DNA of 11,385 bases. Origin: Gemmatimonas sp. UBA2094. Its GTDB lineage: Bacteria; Gemmatimonadota; Gemmatimonadetes; Gemmatimonadales; Gemmatimonadaceae. The position numbers and the translations under genes were made by a program. Numbering within the stretch: position 1 is the stretch's first letter; each line of letters opens with the position of its first letter. This document shows, in pieces, positions 1-6,062 of the stretch. A model generated the notes under the pieces. That model did not search any database and had not been told where the DNA came from. It saw nothing but the letters and a program-made list of their open reading frames with translations. The stretch is taken from positions 1-11,385 of the forward strand of contig DCZC01000176.1 of the NCBI GenBank assembly GCA_002331565.1. The letters are read 5' to 3'.

Positions 1-234
1 CGGCTGCAGCACGGCACGGCGGCGAATGCCGGCGCCGCGCTCCTCGTCCACCGCCGCTTCCTGCCGCAACCAGGCCAAGAGGGCCTCGAAATCGCGCAAC
101 AAATCGCCCCCGGGCATTTGCGCGGCGGCGTCGGTGTTCACGAAGTCGAGCCAGAGTCGCGTTCGCGGGGGCACCGGCCCTGGCAGACGGTCGCGCGAAT
201 CGGCCCGCCGCGTATCTGTGGCGGAAGCGGGCAT
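1..234 (-). CDS. ABATE/CGNR-type putative transcriptional regulator, N-terminal part (runs off the left edge)
   Basis: Seventy-eight codons are open from an ATG at 234 down to position 1, so the C-terminus lies outside the window. After a poorly conserved, Arg/Pro-rich leader (residues 1-24), residues 26-34 read RLWLDFVNT, followed by DLLRDFEALLAWL at 44-56. This L-x-LDF-NT plus D-L-x-x-x-x-x-L-x-x-W-L pattern is typical of the ABATE domain, a putative stress-induced regulator domain usually followed by a C-terminal CGNR zinc finger. The zinc finger would lie beyond the edge and cannot be confirmed. No good Shine-Dalgarno precedes the ATG. The gene diverges from the triphosphatase gene across an 86-bp spacer, so it could regulate itself or that neighbour, which is inference. 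The family call rests only on the N-terminal motif. The exact start is uncertain. Confidence 0.65.
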   Translation of the reverse strand, partial: MPASATDTRRADSRDRLPGPVPPRTRLWLDFVNTDAAAQMPGGDLLRDFEALLAWLRQEAAVDEERGAGIRRRAVLQP

Positions 235-320
235 ATGGTGGAGTCGGTTCGACGGAGGTTACTTGTCCACGTGCCTGCAAGCAAGGCAGTTGCCGGTTAC
301 TTCCTCCATTCCTGTTCTCG

Positions 321-875
321 ATGTCCGACGTCATGCTTCCTTGGCTCCACCGGGCGGTGGTAGGGTCCACCAATCCCGTGAAAATCGCCGCGGCGCGGGC
401 GATCCTCGTGCGTATTGCGCCGCGGGTGGAGATCACGGGGCTCGCGGTGCCCAGCGGTGTCCCCGACCAGCCGTTCGGAGACGAAGAGACGCAAGCCGGG
501 GCAAGGCAACGGGCGCGGGCGGCGCTCGAAAGGGCACCCGGCGCCCAGCTTGGTATTGGCCTCGAAGGGGGCGTCGTTGCGCTGCCGAACGGCGAATTTC
601 GCAGCTGCGCCTGGGCCGTGGTGGTCGATCGCGACGGGCGGGAAGGACTGGGCGGCTCGCTCAGCATGCCGCTCCCCACACGTGTCGCCGACCGCCTGCG
701 CGCCGGCGAGGAGCTGGGCGACGCGATGGACGCCGAAGCGCGCACTACAGGCACCAAACAGGGCAAGGGGGCCGTGGGCATCCTGACCGCGGGACTGGTG
801 GACCGGCAGCAGGCGTACGAGCCCATGGTGGCGTACGCGATGGCGCCGTGGCTGGCGCCGGAACTGTTCGCCTAG
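321..875 (+). CDS. yjjX: Inosine/xanthosine triphosphatase (YjjX / DUF84 NTPase family)
   Basis: The 184-residue protein matches the YjjX family, which hydrolyses ITP and XTP to keep deaminated purines out of the nucleotide pool (cytoplasmic house-cleaning). Seen in the sequence: the N-terminal phosphate-binding segment VGSTNPVKIAAAR (14-26), the family signature VPSGVPDQPFGDEET (43-57) followed by AGARQRA, an LEGG segment at 81-84 where the family has its acidic IEAG/IEGG motif, and KQGKGAVGILTAG (146-158) near the C-terminus. Length is close to the roughly 170 residues of E. coli YjjX. The start is ATG 321. An in-frame ATG at 333 is an alternative and would remove only four poorly conserved residues. 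Neither has a Shine-Dalgarno, so the message may be leaderless. The stop codon is 1 bp from that of the convergent stress-protein gene. Confidence 0.88.
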   Translation: MSDVMLPWLHRAVVGSTNPVKIAAARAILVRIAPRVEITGLAVPSGVPDQPFGDEETQAGARQRARAALERAPGAQLGIGLEGGVVALPNGEFRSCAWAVVVDRDGREGLGGSLSMPLPTRVADRLRAGEELGDAMDAEARTTGTKQGKGAVGILTAGLVDRQQAYEPMVAYAMAPWLAPELFA

Positions 876-890
876 CTCAGGGCTGAGGCG
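869..890. terminator. Stem-loop over the yjjX / usp convergent stop codons
   Basis: CGCCTAGC (869-876) pairs with GCT (882-884) and AGGCG (886-890), leaving G885 bulged and a five-base loop (877-881). The eight-pair stem contains the TAG of yjjX and its loop holds the opposite-strand stop of the usp gene. There is no T-tract on either side, so it is not a classical intrinsic terminator. It could be a U-tail-less terminator or an mRNA 3'-end stabiliser serving both strands. Function is inference. Confidence 0.4.
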
Positions 891-1797
891 GCCGGTAGAC
901 CAGGACCGGTATGTCCGCGTTCCTGATCACTTCGTCCGCCACGCTCCCGAGCACCATCCGCTTGAGGCCGCCCCGCCCGTGCGTGGCCATGGCGATGGCT
1001 CCGCACTGTCCCTCGGCGGCGGCATCCAGAATGCCGCGCGCCACGCTCATGTCGGTGATGGCCCGCACGGTGGTGCCGAGGGGGCAGTGCTCGGCCATGC
1101 GGTGGAGGTAGTCCTCCCGCACATGCTCCTCGGCGCTGAGCGCACTGTGGTCGGCCAGCATCGCCTCGGTGCCGAACGGCGCCATCGAGATGGACTGTGG
1201 CACCGTGACCGCCACCAGCTGCAGCGTCATGCCGGTCGCTTCGGCGAAGCGACGGGTGTGCGGCAGCACCGCCTCGGCGAACGGTGACCCGTCGAGCGTG
1301 CAGAGCAGGGCCCCACTCGGCAGGGCCGGCGCCGATGCCGGCGGTTCGCTGCCCGCTCCGCGCACCAGCAGTACGGGTGCTGTGGAGCGGGTGAGGAAGG
1401 CGGTCGCCACGCTGCCCAACCGCAGCCGTTCAAAACCGCTCCGGCCGTGCGTCGTCATGACGACCAGTTCGGCGCCGTGGCTCGCGACATACGCCTCGAG
1501 CGCTTCCACGACGGTGCCGTCGAGCACCGCCCCGGTGGCGGTCACCCCGTCAGCGCGCAGCGCCTGCACGGCCCGCTCGAGCGCGTCGGCGTCCCGCTGA
1601 CGGTGCGCCTGCACGAGTTCCTGGTCGTACACTGGTATGGCCAGCTCCCCGGGGACGAAGGGGATGTAGGCACTGGGGTCATGAACGATTACCAGTTCCA
1701 CACGGGCGCCGGTACGCCTGGCGAGTGCGGCCGCCACGGGGAGGGCGCGGGCACTGTGCACCGAGCCGTCATAGGGCACGACAATGGTGGTATACAT
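877..1797 (-). CDS. Tandem-domain universal stress protein (UspA family)
   Basis: The 306-residue protein has two UspA domains, about 1-146 and 163-302. Domain 1 starts YTTIVVPYDGS with the nucleotide-binding Asp at D10 and carries THGRSGFERLRLGS (116-129). Domain 2 starts LLCTLDGS with D169 and carries THGRGGLKRMVLGS (272-285). These fit the G-2x-G-9x-G(S/T) ATP-binding pattern of MJ0577-type USPs, except that the first glycine is Thr115 in domain 1 and Ala271 in domain 2, a common variation. ATP binding is therefore plausible for both domains. Such proteins act in the cytoplasm in stress or energy-limitation responses, and the partner is unknown. ATG 1797 is preferred because it directly precedes the first beta strand. 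An in-frame GTG at 1821 would add eight non-family residues. It diverges from the thioesterase gene over 54 bp, so promoters must overlap there. Confidence 0.92.
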   Translation of the reverse strand: MYTTIVVPYDGSVHSARALPVAAALARRTGARVELVIVHDPSAYIPFVPGELAIPVYDQELVQAHRQRDADALERAVQALRADGVTATGAVLDGTVVEALEAYVASHGAELVVMTTHGRSGFERLRLGSVATAFLTRSTAPVLLVRGAGSEPPASAPALPSGALLCTLDGSPFAEAVLPHTRRFAEATGMTLQLVAVTVPQSISMAPFGTEAMLADHSALSAEEHVREDYLHRMAEHCPLGTTVRAITDMSVARGILDAAAEGQCGAIAMATHGRGGLKRMVLGSVADEVIRNADIPVLVYRPPQP

Positions 1798-1827
1798 AGC
1801 TTCACGGTGCCCCCGCGCCACCGGTTC

Positions 1828-1851
1828 GGCCAGAGGGGAAACCCCCTCGCC
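1828..1851. promoter_or_regulatory. Strong GC stem-loop ending at the thioesterase ATG
   Basis: GAGGGG (1833-1838) pairs perfectly with CCCCTC (1843-1848) around an AAAC loop. The stem is extended by GGC (1828-1830) with GCC (1849-1851) after a two-base bulge (CA). The 3' arm ends at the base before ATG 1852, and the 5' arm contains the only purine-rich Shine-Dalgarno-like stretch. If folded, it would hide the ribosome site of that start. It lies in the 54-bp divergent spacer, so it could equally be an operator-like palindrome. The pairing is directly visible; any function is inferred. Confidence 0.45.
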
Positions 1852-2334
1852 ATGTCGCCATCTCCCTCACCGTCCGCCATGACGTCCCCGGCCCCCCGCC
1901 CCTTCCGCTGCACCGACCGCGTCCGCTGGGCCGACGTGGATCTCGTGGGCATCATGCGCTACAGCGCGGTGACCCGCTTCCTCGACACCGCTGAACAGGA
2001 GCTGCTGCGCGAAGCGGGACTGCCGTACGCGCGCATCTTCGACGCCCCTGAGGTATGGATGCCCCGGCGGCACCTCGCGATCGAGTACCTCGCGCCGGCC
2101 CGCATCGACGACCTGTTGCACATGGTCATCCGCGTCTCGAAGCTCGGCGAGAGTTCGATCACCTTCGTCATGGACCTGTGCCACGACGATGGACGCACGG
2201 TGGCGGTGGCGACGATGGTCGTGGTGTGCGTCACCGTGGACGGCTTCGGGAAACGGCCGCTGCCGCGGGTGGTCAGAGAGGCGCTGGCCCCATTCGTGTG
2301 TACGCCGGAGCAGGCGCGTGCCCGCTTGGAGTGA
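1852..2334 (+). CDS. Hotdog-fold acyl-CoA thioesterase (4HBT / YbgC-like)
   Basis: The 160-residue protein has the single-hotdog 4-hydroxybenzoyl-CoA thioesterase pattern. WADVDLVGIMRYSAVTRFLD (26-45) matches the family segment with catalytic acid D30 and the G-x-x-x-Y turn. IEYLAPARIDDLL (beta strands) and SSITFVMDLCHDDGRTVAVA follow, as in YbgC relatives. These enzymes hydrolyse acyl- or aryl-CoA thioesters in the cytoplasm, usually as tetramers. Substrate cannot be read from sequence: short acyl-CoA, or an aromatic CoA such as DHNA-CoA in menaquinone synthesis, are both possible. The start is uncertain. ATG 1852 has AGAGGGG 13-14 bases upstream but abuts a strong hairpin. ATG 1879 would give 151 residues, still ahead of the conserved domain, without a Shine-Dalgarno. 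Only 12 bp separate its stop from ispH, so the two are probably cotranscribed. Confidence 0.83.
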   Translation: MSPSPSPSAMTSPAPRPFRCTDRVRWADVDLVGIMRYSAVTRFLDTAEQELLREAGLPYARIFDAPEVWMPRRHLAIEYLAPARIDDLLHMVIRVSKLGESSITFVMDLCHDDGRTVAVATMVVVCVTVDGFGKRPLPRVVREALAPFVCTPEQARARLE

Positions 2335-2346
2335 GTAGATTTCGGA

Positions 2347-3630
2347 ATGGCCAACAGCACTCCCGACCCCACGCCGTCGACCGGAGGCGCGAACGCCCCG
2401 GCTGCGACCTACGTCCGCAAGGGCTTCGGTCTGAAAGCCGAAGTGCAGGATACGCTCGCAGCCGATTACACCGGCCACCTGGTCGATCTGCTCCGGGCGC
2501 GCGATTACGCCCTGACCGTCGGCGAGACCACGGTGCGTCTCGCGCGCGAGTTCGGCTTCTGCTACGGCGTGGAACGGGCCGTCGATTACGCCTACCAGAC
2601 GCGCCTCAAGTTCCCCGAGAAGCGCATCTTCCTCGCGGGTGAGATCATCCACAACCCGCACGTGAACGAAAAGCTCAAGGAAATGGGCGTGGTGTTCCTG
2701 TCGGCGAGTGGCAAGGGGTTCGACTACGCGCCGGTGCAGCCGGCCGATGTGGTCATTCTCCCCGCCTTCGGCGTGACGATTCAGGATTTCCAGACGCTGC
2801 GCGACCTCGGCTGCGTCATTGTGGATACGACGTGCGGGTCGGTGCTCAACGTGTGGAAGCGCGTCGAGGTCTACGCGCGCGACGGCTATACCTCGCTGAT
2901 CCACGGCAAGTACTACCACGAGGAGACGCGCGCCACGGCGTCACAGGTGGAGAAGTATCCCAACGGCCGCTATCTCGTAGTGCGGGACATGGCTGAGGCT
3001 GAGCTGGTGATGGACTACATCGAGGGTAAGGCCGGACTCGCCACGGCACGACCGGCACTGTCGCGCGCGGAGTTCCTTGCGCGGTTCGCCGTGGCCGCTT
3101 CCGATGGTTTCGATCCCGACCTGCATCTTGACCGCATCGGCGTGGCCAATCAGACCACCATGCTCGCCCGCGAGTCACTCGCCATCGGCGCGGCGGTGGG
3201 CGAGGCCATGGCCCGCGCGTACGGCGAGTCGCACAAGGCCGAGTATTTCCGCACCTTCGATACGATTTGCAGCGCCACGCAGGACCGGCAGGATGCGGTG
3301 CTGGAACTGCTGCGCGACCCGATCGACTTGATGGTCGTGGTGGGCGGTTACAACAGCAGCAACACGATCTCGCTCGCGGCGCTCTGCGCCGAACAGGTGC
3401 CCACGTATCACATCGCCGATCCGGACGAAATCGACGTGGAGGGCAATGCCGTGCGCTACCGGCGCGTTGCCAAGCACCACGTGGAGGACACGATGCAACC
3501 GTGGGTCGCCACCACCGGTGCCCTGCGGGTGGGCATCACGGCCGGGGCGAGTACGCCGAACAACAAGATCGGGCAGGCGGTCGCGCGGGTGTTCGCCATC
3601 CGGGGCATCGATCCTGCCAGCGTCGTCTGA
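2347..3630 (+). CDS. ispH: 4-hydroxy-3-methylbut-2-enyl diphosphate reductase, long plant/cyanobacterial-type IspH
   Basis: IspH is the last enzyme of the MEP pathway. It reduces HMBPP to IPP and DMAPP using a [4Fe-4S] cluster. The three cluster cysteines are visible: C72 in FGFCYGVERA, C163 in DTTCGS and C308 in DTICSATQDRQ. Substrate-site residues are also present: H102 (IIHNPHVNEKL), H191 and E193 (GKYYHEET), S337/S338 and N339 (GGYNSSNT) and S402 (AGASTPNNK). At 427 residues it is about 110 longer than E. coli IspH. It has the N-terminal extension (RKGFGLKAEVQDTL, about 24-37) and internal segments typical of cyanobacterial and plastid enzymes. The first 20 residues are low-complexity and unconserved, and no well-spaced Shine-Dalgarno precedes ATG 2347. 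It lies 12 bp after the thioesterase and 7 bp before the nucleotidase gene, suggesting a shared transcript. Confidence 0.96.
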   Translation: MANSTPDPTPSTGGANAPAATYVRKGFGLKAEVQDTLAADYTGHLVDLLRARDYALTVGETTVRLAREFGFCYGVERAVDYAYQTRLKFPEKRIFLAGEIIHNPHVNEKLKEMGVVFLSASGKGFDYAPVQPADVVILPAFGVTIQDFQTLRDLGCVIVDTTCGSVLNVWKRVEVYARDGYTSLIHGKYYHEETRATASQVEKYPNGRYLVVRDMAEAELVMDYIEGKAGLATARPALSRAEFLARFAVAASDGFDPDLHLDRIGVANQTTMLARESLAIGAAVGEAMARAYGESHKAEYFRTFDTICSATQDRQDAVLELLRDPIDLMVVVGGYNSSNTISLAALCAEQVPTYHIADPDEIDVEGNAVRYRRVAKHHVEDTMQPWVATTGALRVGITAGASTPNNKIGQAVARVFAIRGIDPASVV

Positions 3631-3637
3631 GGTGTCG

Positions 3638-5194
3638 ATGCGCCGGCGGATTCTCGTCGTATCGGCGGCGCTCGGCGCGGCCGCGCTTGCGGGTGGCTGC
3701 CGGCCCACACGCCCGGCAACGGAAGCCGGCACGTCGTCTGCCCAGCCAGTCGTGCGCCTGCTGCTGGTGAATGACGTATACGTCACCGACACGCTGCGTG
3801 ACGGCAAGGGTGGACTGCCGCGCGTGGCGGCGCTGCGCGATTCGATCGAACGGGCCACGCAGAGCCGTGTGCCGTTCGTGCTGGCCGGTGACGTGCTCTC
3901 GCCGAGCGTGCTGAGCAAGTGGTACGGCGGCGCGCAGATGGTGGATGGGTTCAACGCGGCGCGGCTCGACCTCGCCGCCCTCGGCAACCACGAGTTCGAC
4001 AATTCCCGTGCCAATCTCGTCGCCCGTCTCGGTGAATCCCGGTTCCGGTGGTTGAGCGGTAATTGCGGCGAAGCCAACGGCACCCCGTTTCCGGGGGTGC
4101 GTGGGTGGGACACGCTGCGCCTGTCCGGCGTGAAGGTCGGCGTGCTCGGCACCACGGTGGTGCGTGACTATCCCGCTTACGTGAAGTGCCGCGACGCCGA
4201 CTTGGCGACGACCGCGCTCGTCGATACGCTCCAGCAGCAGGGGGCGGAGCTGATCATCGCGCTCACGCACCGTTTCGCCGCGGAGGACGAGCGCACCCTC
4301 GCGATGGAGCCGCGCATTCAGGCCATCCTCGGCGGGCACGAGCACGAGGGGCGGCGGGCGGAGCGCGACGGGCGCGTGATGGTGAAAGCGGTCTCGAACG
4401 CGCGTACGGCCATTCTCGTCACGTTCACCCGTACCGGGCAGGGACGCGCGGCACGCTGGCGTGTGCGCGATGAGGTGTTCGCCATCGGTCGGGGTATGCG
4501 TGAGGACCCGGCGACGGCGGCCAGTGTGCAGCGGTGGCGTGACACGCTCACGCGGCGCATCGGCCCCGATCGCGTGCTGGGAATCGCCGACGAGCCCATC
4601 GATGCCATCGATTCCATCTCCCTGCGCGAGAGCCGGTTCGGCAACCTCGTGACCGACGCCATGCGCGCGGGCACGCAGGCCGACGTGGCGCTCATCAACA
4701 AGGGTGCGTTGCGCTTCGACGACATCATGGCGGCGGGCCCCATTACCAAGCACATGATCGAAGGCGTGTTTCTTTTCGCCGACGAAACGCGGGCGGTGAC
4801 CTTCGCGCTCAGCGGCGCGCGTCTACGGGAGGTGCTCGAAACGGGTATCCGACAGGGCGGTCTGGGCAGCGGCCCGTATCCGCAACTGAGCGGCGTGCGT
4901 TTCGCCTTCGACGCGCGCCGTCCGAGTGGTGTGCGCATCGTCGGGGCGCTGCGTCGCGACGATGGCCGCGTGATTGCCCCCAACGACACGCTGCGGGTGA
5001 CCTTCGTGACGTACCCGGCCTGTCGCGGTGGGGACGGTTACCGTATACCTGAGGCCGCCGCCGTGTGCCAGGAGCTGGAGCAAACGCCCGCCCGTGCGCC
5101 GCGGACGGTGGACCTGGTGGTGCAGCATCTCGAGCGCATGAACGGGCGTATCGTGGCGCCGCCGCTCGGCCGCGTGGAACGTCTCGACCGCTGA
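3638..5194 (+). CDS. Secreted lipoprotein 5'-nucleotidase / metallophosphoesterase (UshA-related)
   Basis: The 518-residue protein begins with a basic n-region (MRRR), a hydrophobic stretch (5-18) and a lipobox-like LAGGC with C21 as probable lipidation site, so it is likely exported and membrane-anchored. The N-terminal calcineurin-like domain shows VNDVY (44-48), AGD (83-85), GNHEFD (116-121), H211 and GHEH (233-236). The C-terminal 5'-nucleotidase domain shows ESRFGNLVTDAMR (331-343), INKGALRFD (353-361) and GGDGY (464-468). The family hydrolyses extracytoplasmic nucleotides or related phosphoesters and returns nucleosides and phosphate. Two deviations are visible: Y48 where UshA has metal ligand His43, and NKG where NGG is usual. 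Exact substrate is therefore open. GAGG at 3629-3632 lies 5 bases before ATG 3638, supporting that start over in-frame upstream ATG 3446, which lies inside ispH. It follows ispH by 7 bp. Confidence 0.88.
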   Translation: MRRRILVVSAALGAAALAGGCRPTRPATEAGTSSAQPVVRLLLVNDVYVTDTLRDGKGGLPRVAALRDSIERATQSRVPFVLAGDVLSPSVLSKWYGGAQMVDGFNAARLDLAALGNHEFDNSRANLVARLGESRFRWLSGNCGEANGTPFPGVRGWDTLRLSGVKVGVLGTTVVRDYPAYVKCRDADLATTALVDTLQQQGAELIIALTHRFAAEDERTLAMEPRIQAILGGHEHEGRRAERDGRVMVKAVSNARTAILVTFTRTGQGRAARWRVRDEVFAIGRGMREDPATAASVQRWRDTLTRRIGPDRVLGIADEPIDAIDSISLRESRFGNLVTDAMRAGTQADVALINKGALRFDDIMAAGPITKHMIEGVFLFADETRAVTFALSGARLREVLETGIRQGGLGSGPYPQLSGVRFAFDARRPSGVRIVGALRRDDGRVIAPNDTLRVTFVTYPACRGGDGYRIPEAAAVCQELEQTPARAPRTVDLVVQHLERMNGRIVAPPLGRVERLDR

Positions 5195-5237
5195 CGGATA
5201 CTGGTGCACATTGGGAGGGCGTGGCATCCCGCACTCC

Positions 5238-5242
5238 GAGGG
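5238..5242 (+). promoter_or_regulatory. Shine-Dalgarno that fixes the SDR start at 5250
   Basis: GAGGG lies 7 bases before ATG 5250, ideal spacing. The competing in-frame TTG at 5211 has no comparable site and would add 13 residues unlike the family. Confidence 0.75.
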
Positions 5243-5249
5243 CACCTCC

Positions 5250-6062
5250 ATGAGTTCTTCACACCACACCCACGAACCGCTGACGCCTCCGGGCGTCGAC
5301 GCGCTCTCCCGATTCCGTCTCGATGGCAAGGTCGCCATCGTCACCGGCGGTACCCGCGGAATCGGTCTGTCGATCGCCTGTACGTTCGCGAGGGCCGGCG
5401 CGCGCGTGATGCTTTCGAGCCGCAAGGCCGAGCACGTGGAGGCGGCGGTACAGGCGCTGCGAGCCGAAGGCCACGACGTGCACGGACTGGCGTCCAACAT
5501 GGGCAAGCCCAGCGATGCGCACGAACTCGCAGCGTGCACCGTCGAACAGTTCGACGGCATCGACATCATCGTCAACAACGCGGCGACGAATCCGGTATTC
5601 GGTCCGTTGCAACAGGCCACCGCCGAGGCGTTCGACAAGATCTTCGACGTCAACGTGAAGGGCCCGTTCGAGCTGTGCAAGACGGCGCATTCCGTGATGG
5701 TGGAGCGGGGCGGCGGCGCGATCGTCAATGTCTCCAGCATCGGCGGCGTGACGCCGGAGGCGGGGCTGGGGCTGTACAGCATGAGCAAGTCGGCGCTCAT
5801 CTCGCTCACCAAGGTAATGGCGCAGGAGTGGGGAGCCGACGGCATCCGGGCGAACGCGATCTGTCCAGGGCTCATCAAGACGAAGTTCTCGTCGGCGCTG
5901 TGGCAGGACGACGCCATTGCCGACAAGGTGCTGGGCCATCAGCCGCTGCGGCGCATCGGGGTTCCCGACGATGTCGCCGGACTCGCGCTCTTTCTCGCAT
6001 CCGAGGCGTCGGCGTATTGCACCGGCGCGGTGTATATGGTGGACGGGGGATATCTCACGTGA
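5250..6062 (+). CDS. Short-chain dehydrogenase/reductase, DHRS4-like
   Basis: This is a classical SDR of 270 residues. The cofactor motif TGGTRGIG is at 32-39, NNAA at 109-112, structural N135, catalytic S163 in NVSSIGG, and Y176/K180 in YSMSK. PGLIKTKFS (206-214) follows, and GAVYMVDGG sits near the C-terminus. SSRK after the second strand (56-59) suggests NADP(H) preference. The closest family I recognise is DHRS4-type carbonyl reductase (SSRK, NPxFGxL and PGLIKTxFS are shared). It would interconvert a keto group and a secondary alcohol in the cytoplasm. The first 20 residues are an unconserved leader. Its stop overlaps the GTG of the acyl-CoA dehydrogenase gene by four bases, which points to translational coupling and a common pathway. 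By context it may act on 4-oxo/4-hydroxyacyl-CoA, or on a 3-hydroxyacyl-CoA, but substrate cannot be read from sequence. A 55-bp spacer separates it from the nucleotidase gene. Confidence 0.93.
   Translation: MSSSHHTHEPLTPPGVDALSRFRLDGKVAIVTGGTRGIGLSIACTFARAGARVMLSSRKAEHVEAAVQALRAEGHDVHGLASNMGKPSDAHELAACTVEQFDGIDIIVNNAATNPVFGPLQQATAEAFDKIFDVNVKGPFELCKTAHSVMVERGGGAIVNVSSIGGVTPEAGLGLYSMSKSALISLTKVMAQEWGADGIRANAICPGLIKTKFSSALWQDDAIADKVLGHQPLRRIGVPDDVAGLALFLASEASAYCTGAVYMVDGGYLT
6045..6050 (+). promoter_or_regulatory. Shine-Dalgarno supporting the GTG start of the acyl-CoA dehydrogenase
   Basis: GGGGGA lies 8 bases before GTG 6059, inside the last codons of the SDR gene. It supports a coupled GTGA start/stop overlap at 6059-6062 rather than the in-frame ATG at 6113, which has no such site. 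Confidence 0.6.

Noticed and set aside
26..886. Long plus-strand reading frame of 286 codons over the left end.
   Set aside because: Its product is Arg/Gly-rich without family motifs. It overlaps the minus-strand ABATE gene, then yjjX in another frame. Typical shadow frame in GC-rich DNA.
1867..2919. Minus-strand frame of 350 codons opposite the thioesterase and ispH genes.
   Set aside because: Composition is rich in His, Arg and Val, as expected from the complement of GC-rich coding DNA. No recognisable domain, and it lies opposite two strongly conserved genes.
3536..4753. Minus-strand frame of 405 codons opposite the nucleotidase gene.
   Set aside because: Antisense shadow of a conserved enzyme; no motifs.
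5175..5202. Promoter-like TGGAAC, 16-base spacer, GATACT just before the SDR gene.
   Set aside because: Only 3 of 6 and 4 of 6 matches to sigma-70 boxes in GC-rich coding sequence; too weak to annotate without a mapped start site.
5204..6058. In-frame upstream extension of the acyl-CoA dehydrogenase (285 further codons without a stop).
   Set aside because: It runs through the whole SDR gene in a different frame and translates to Arg-rich sequence. The GTG at 6059 with a Shine-Dalgarno and a stop/start overlap is the better start.
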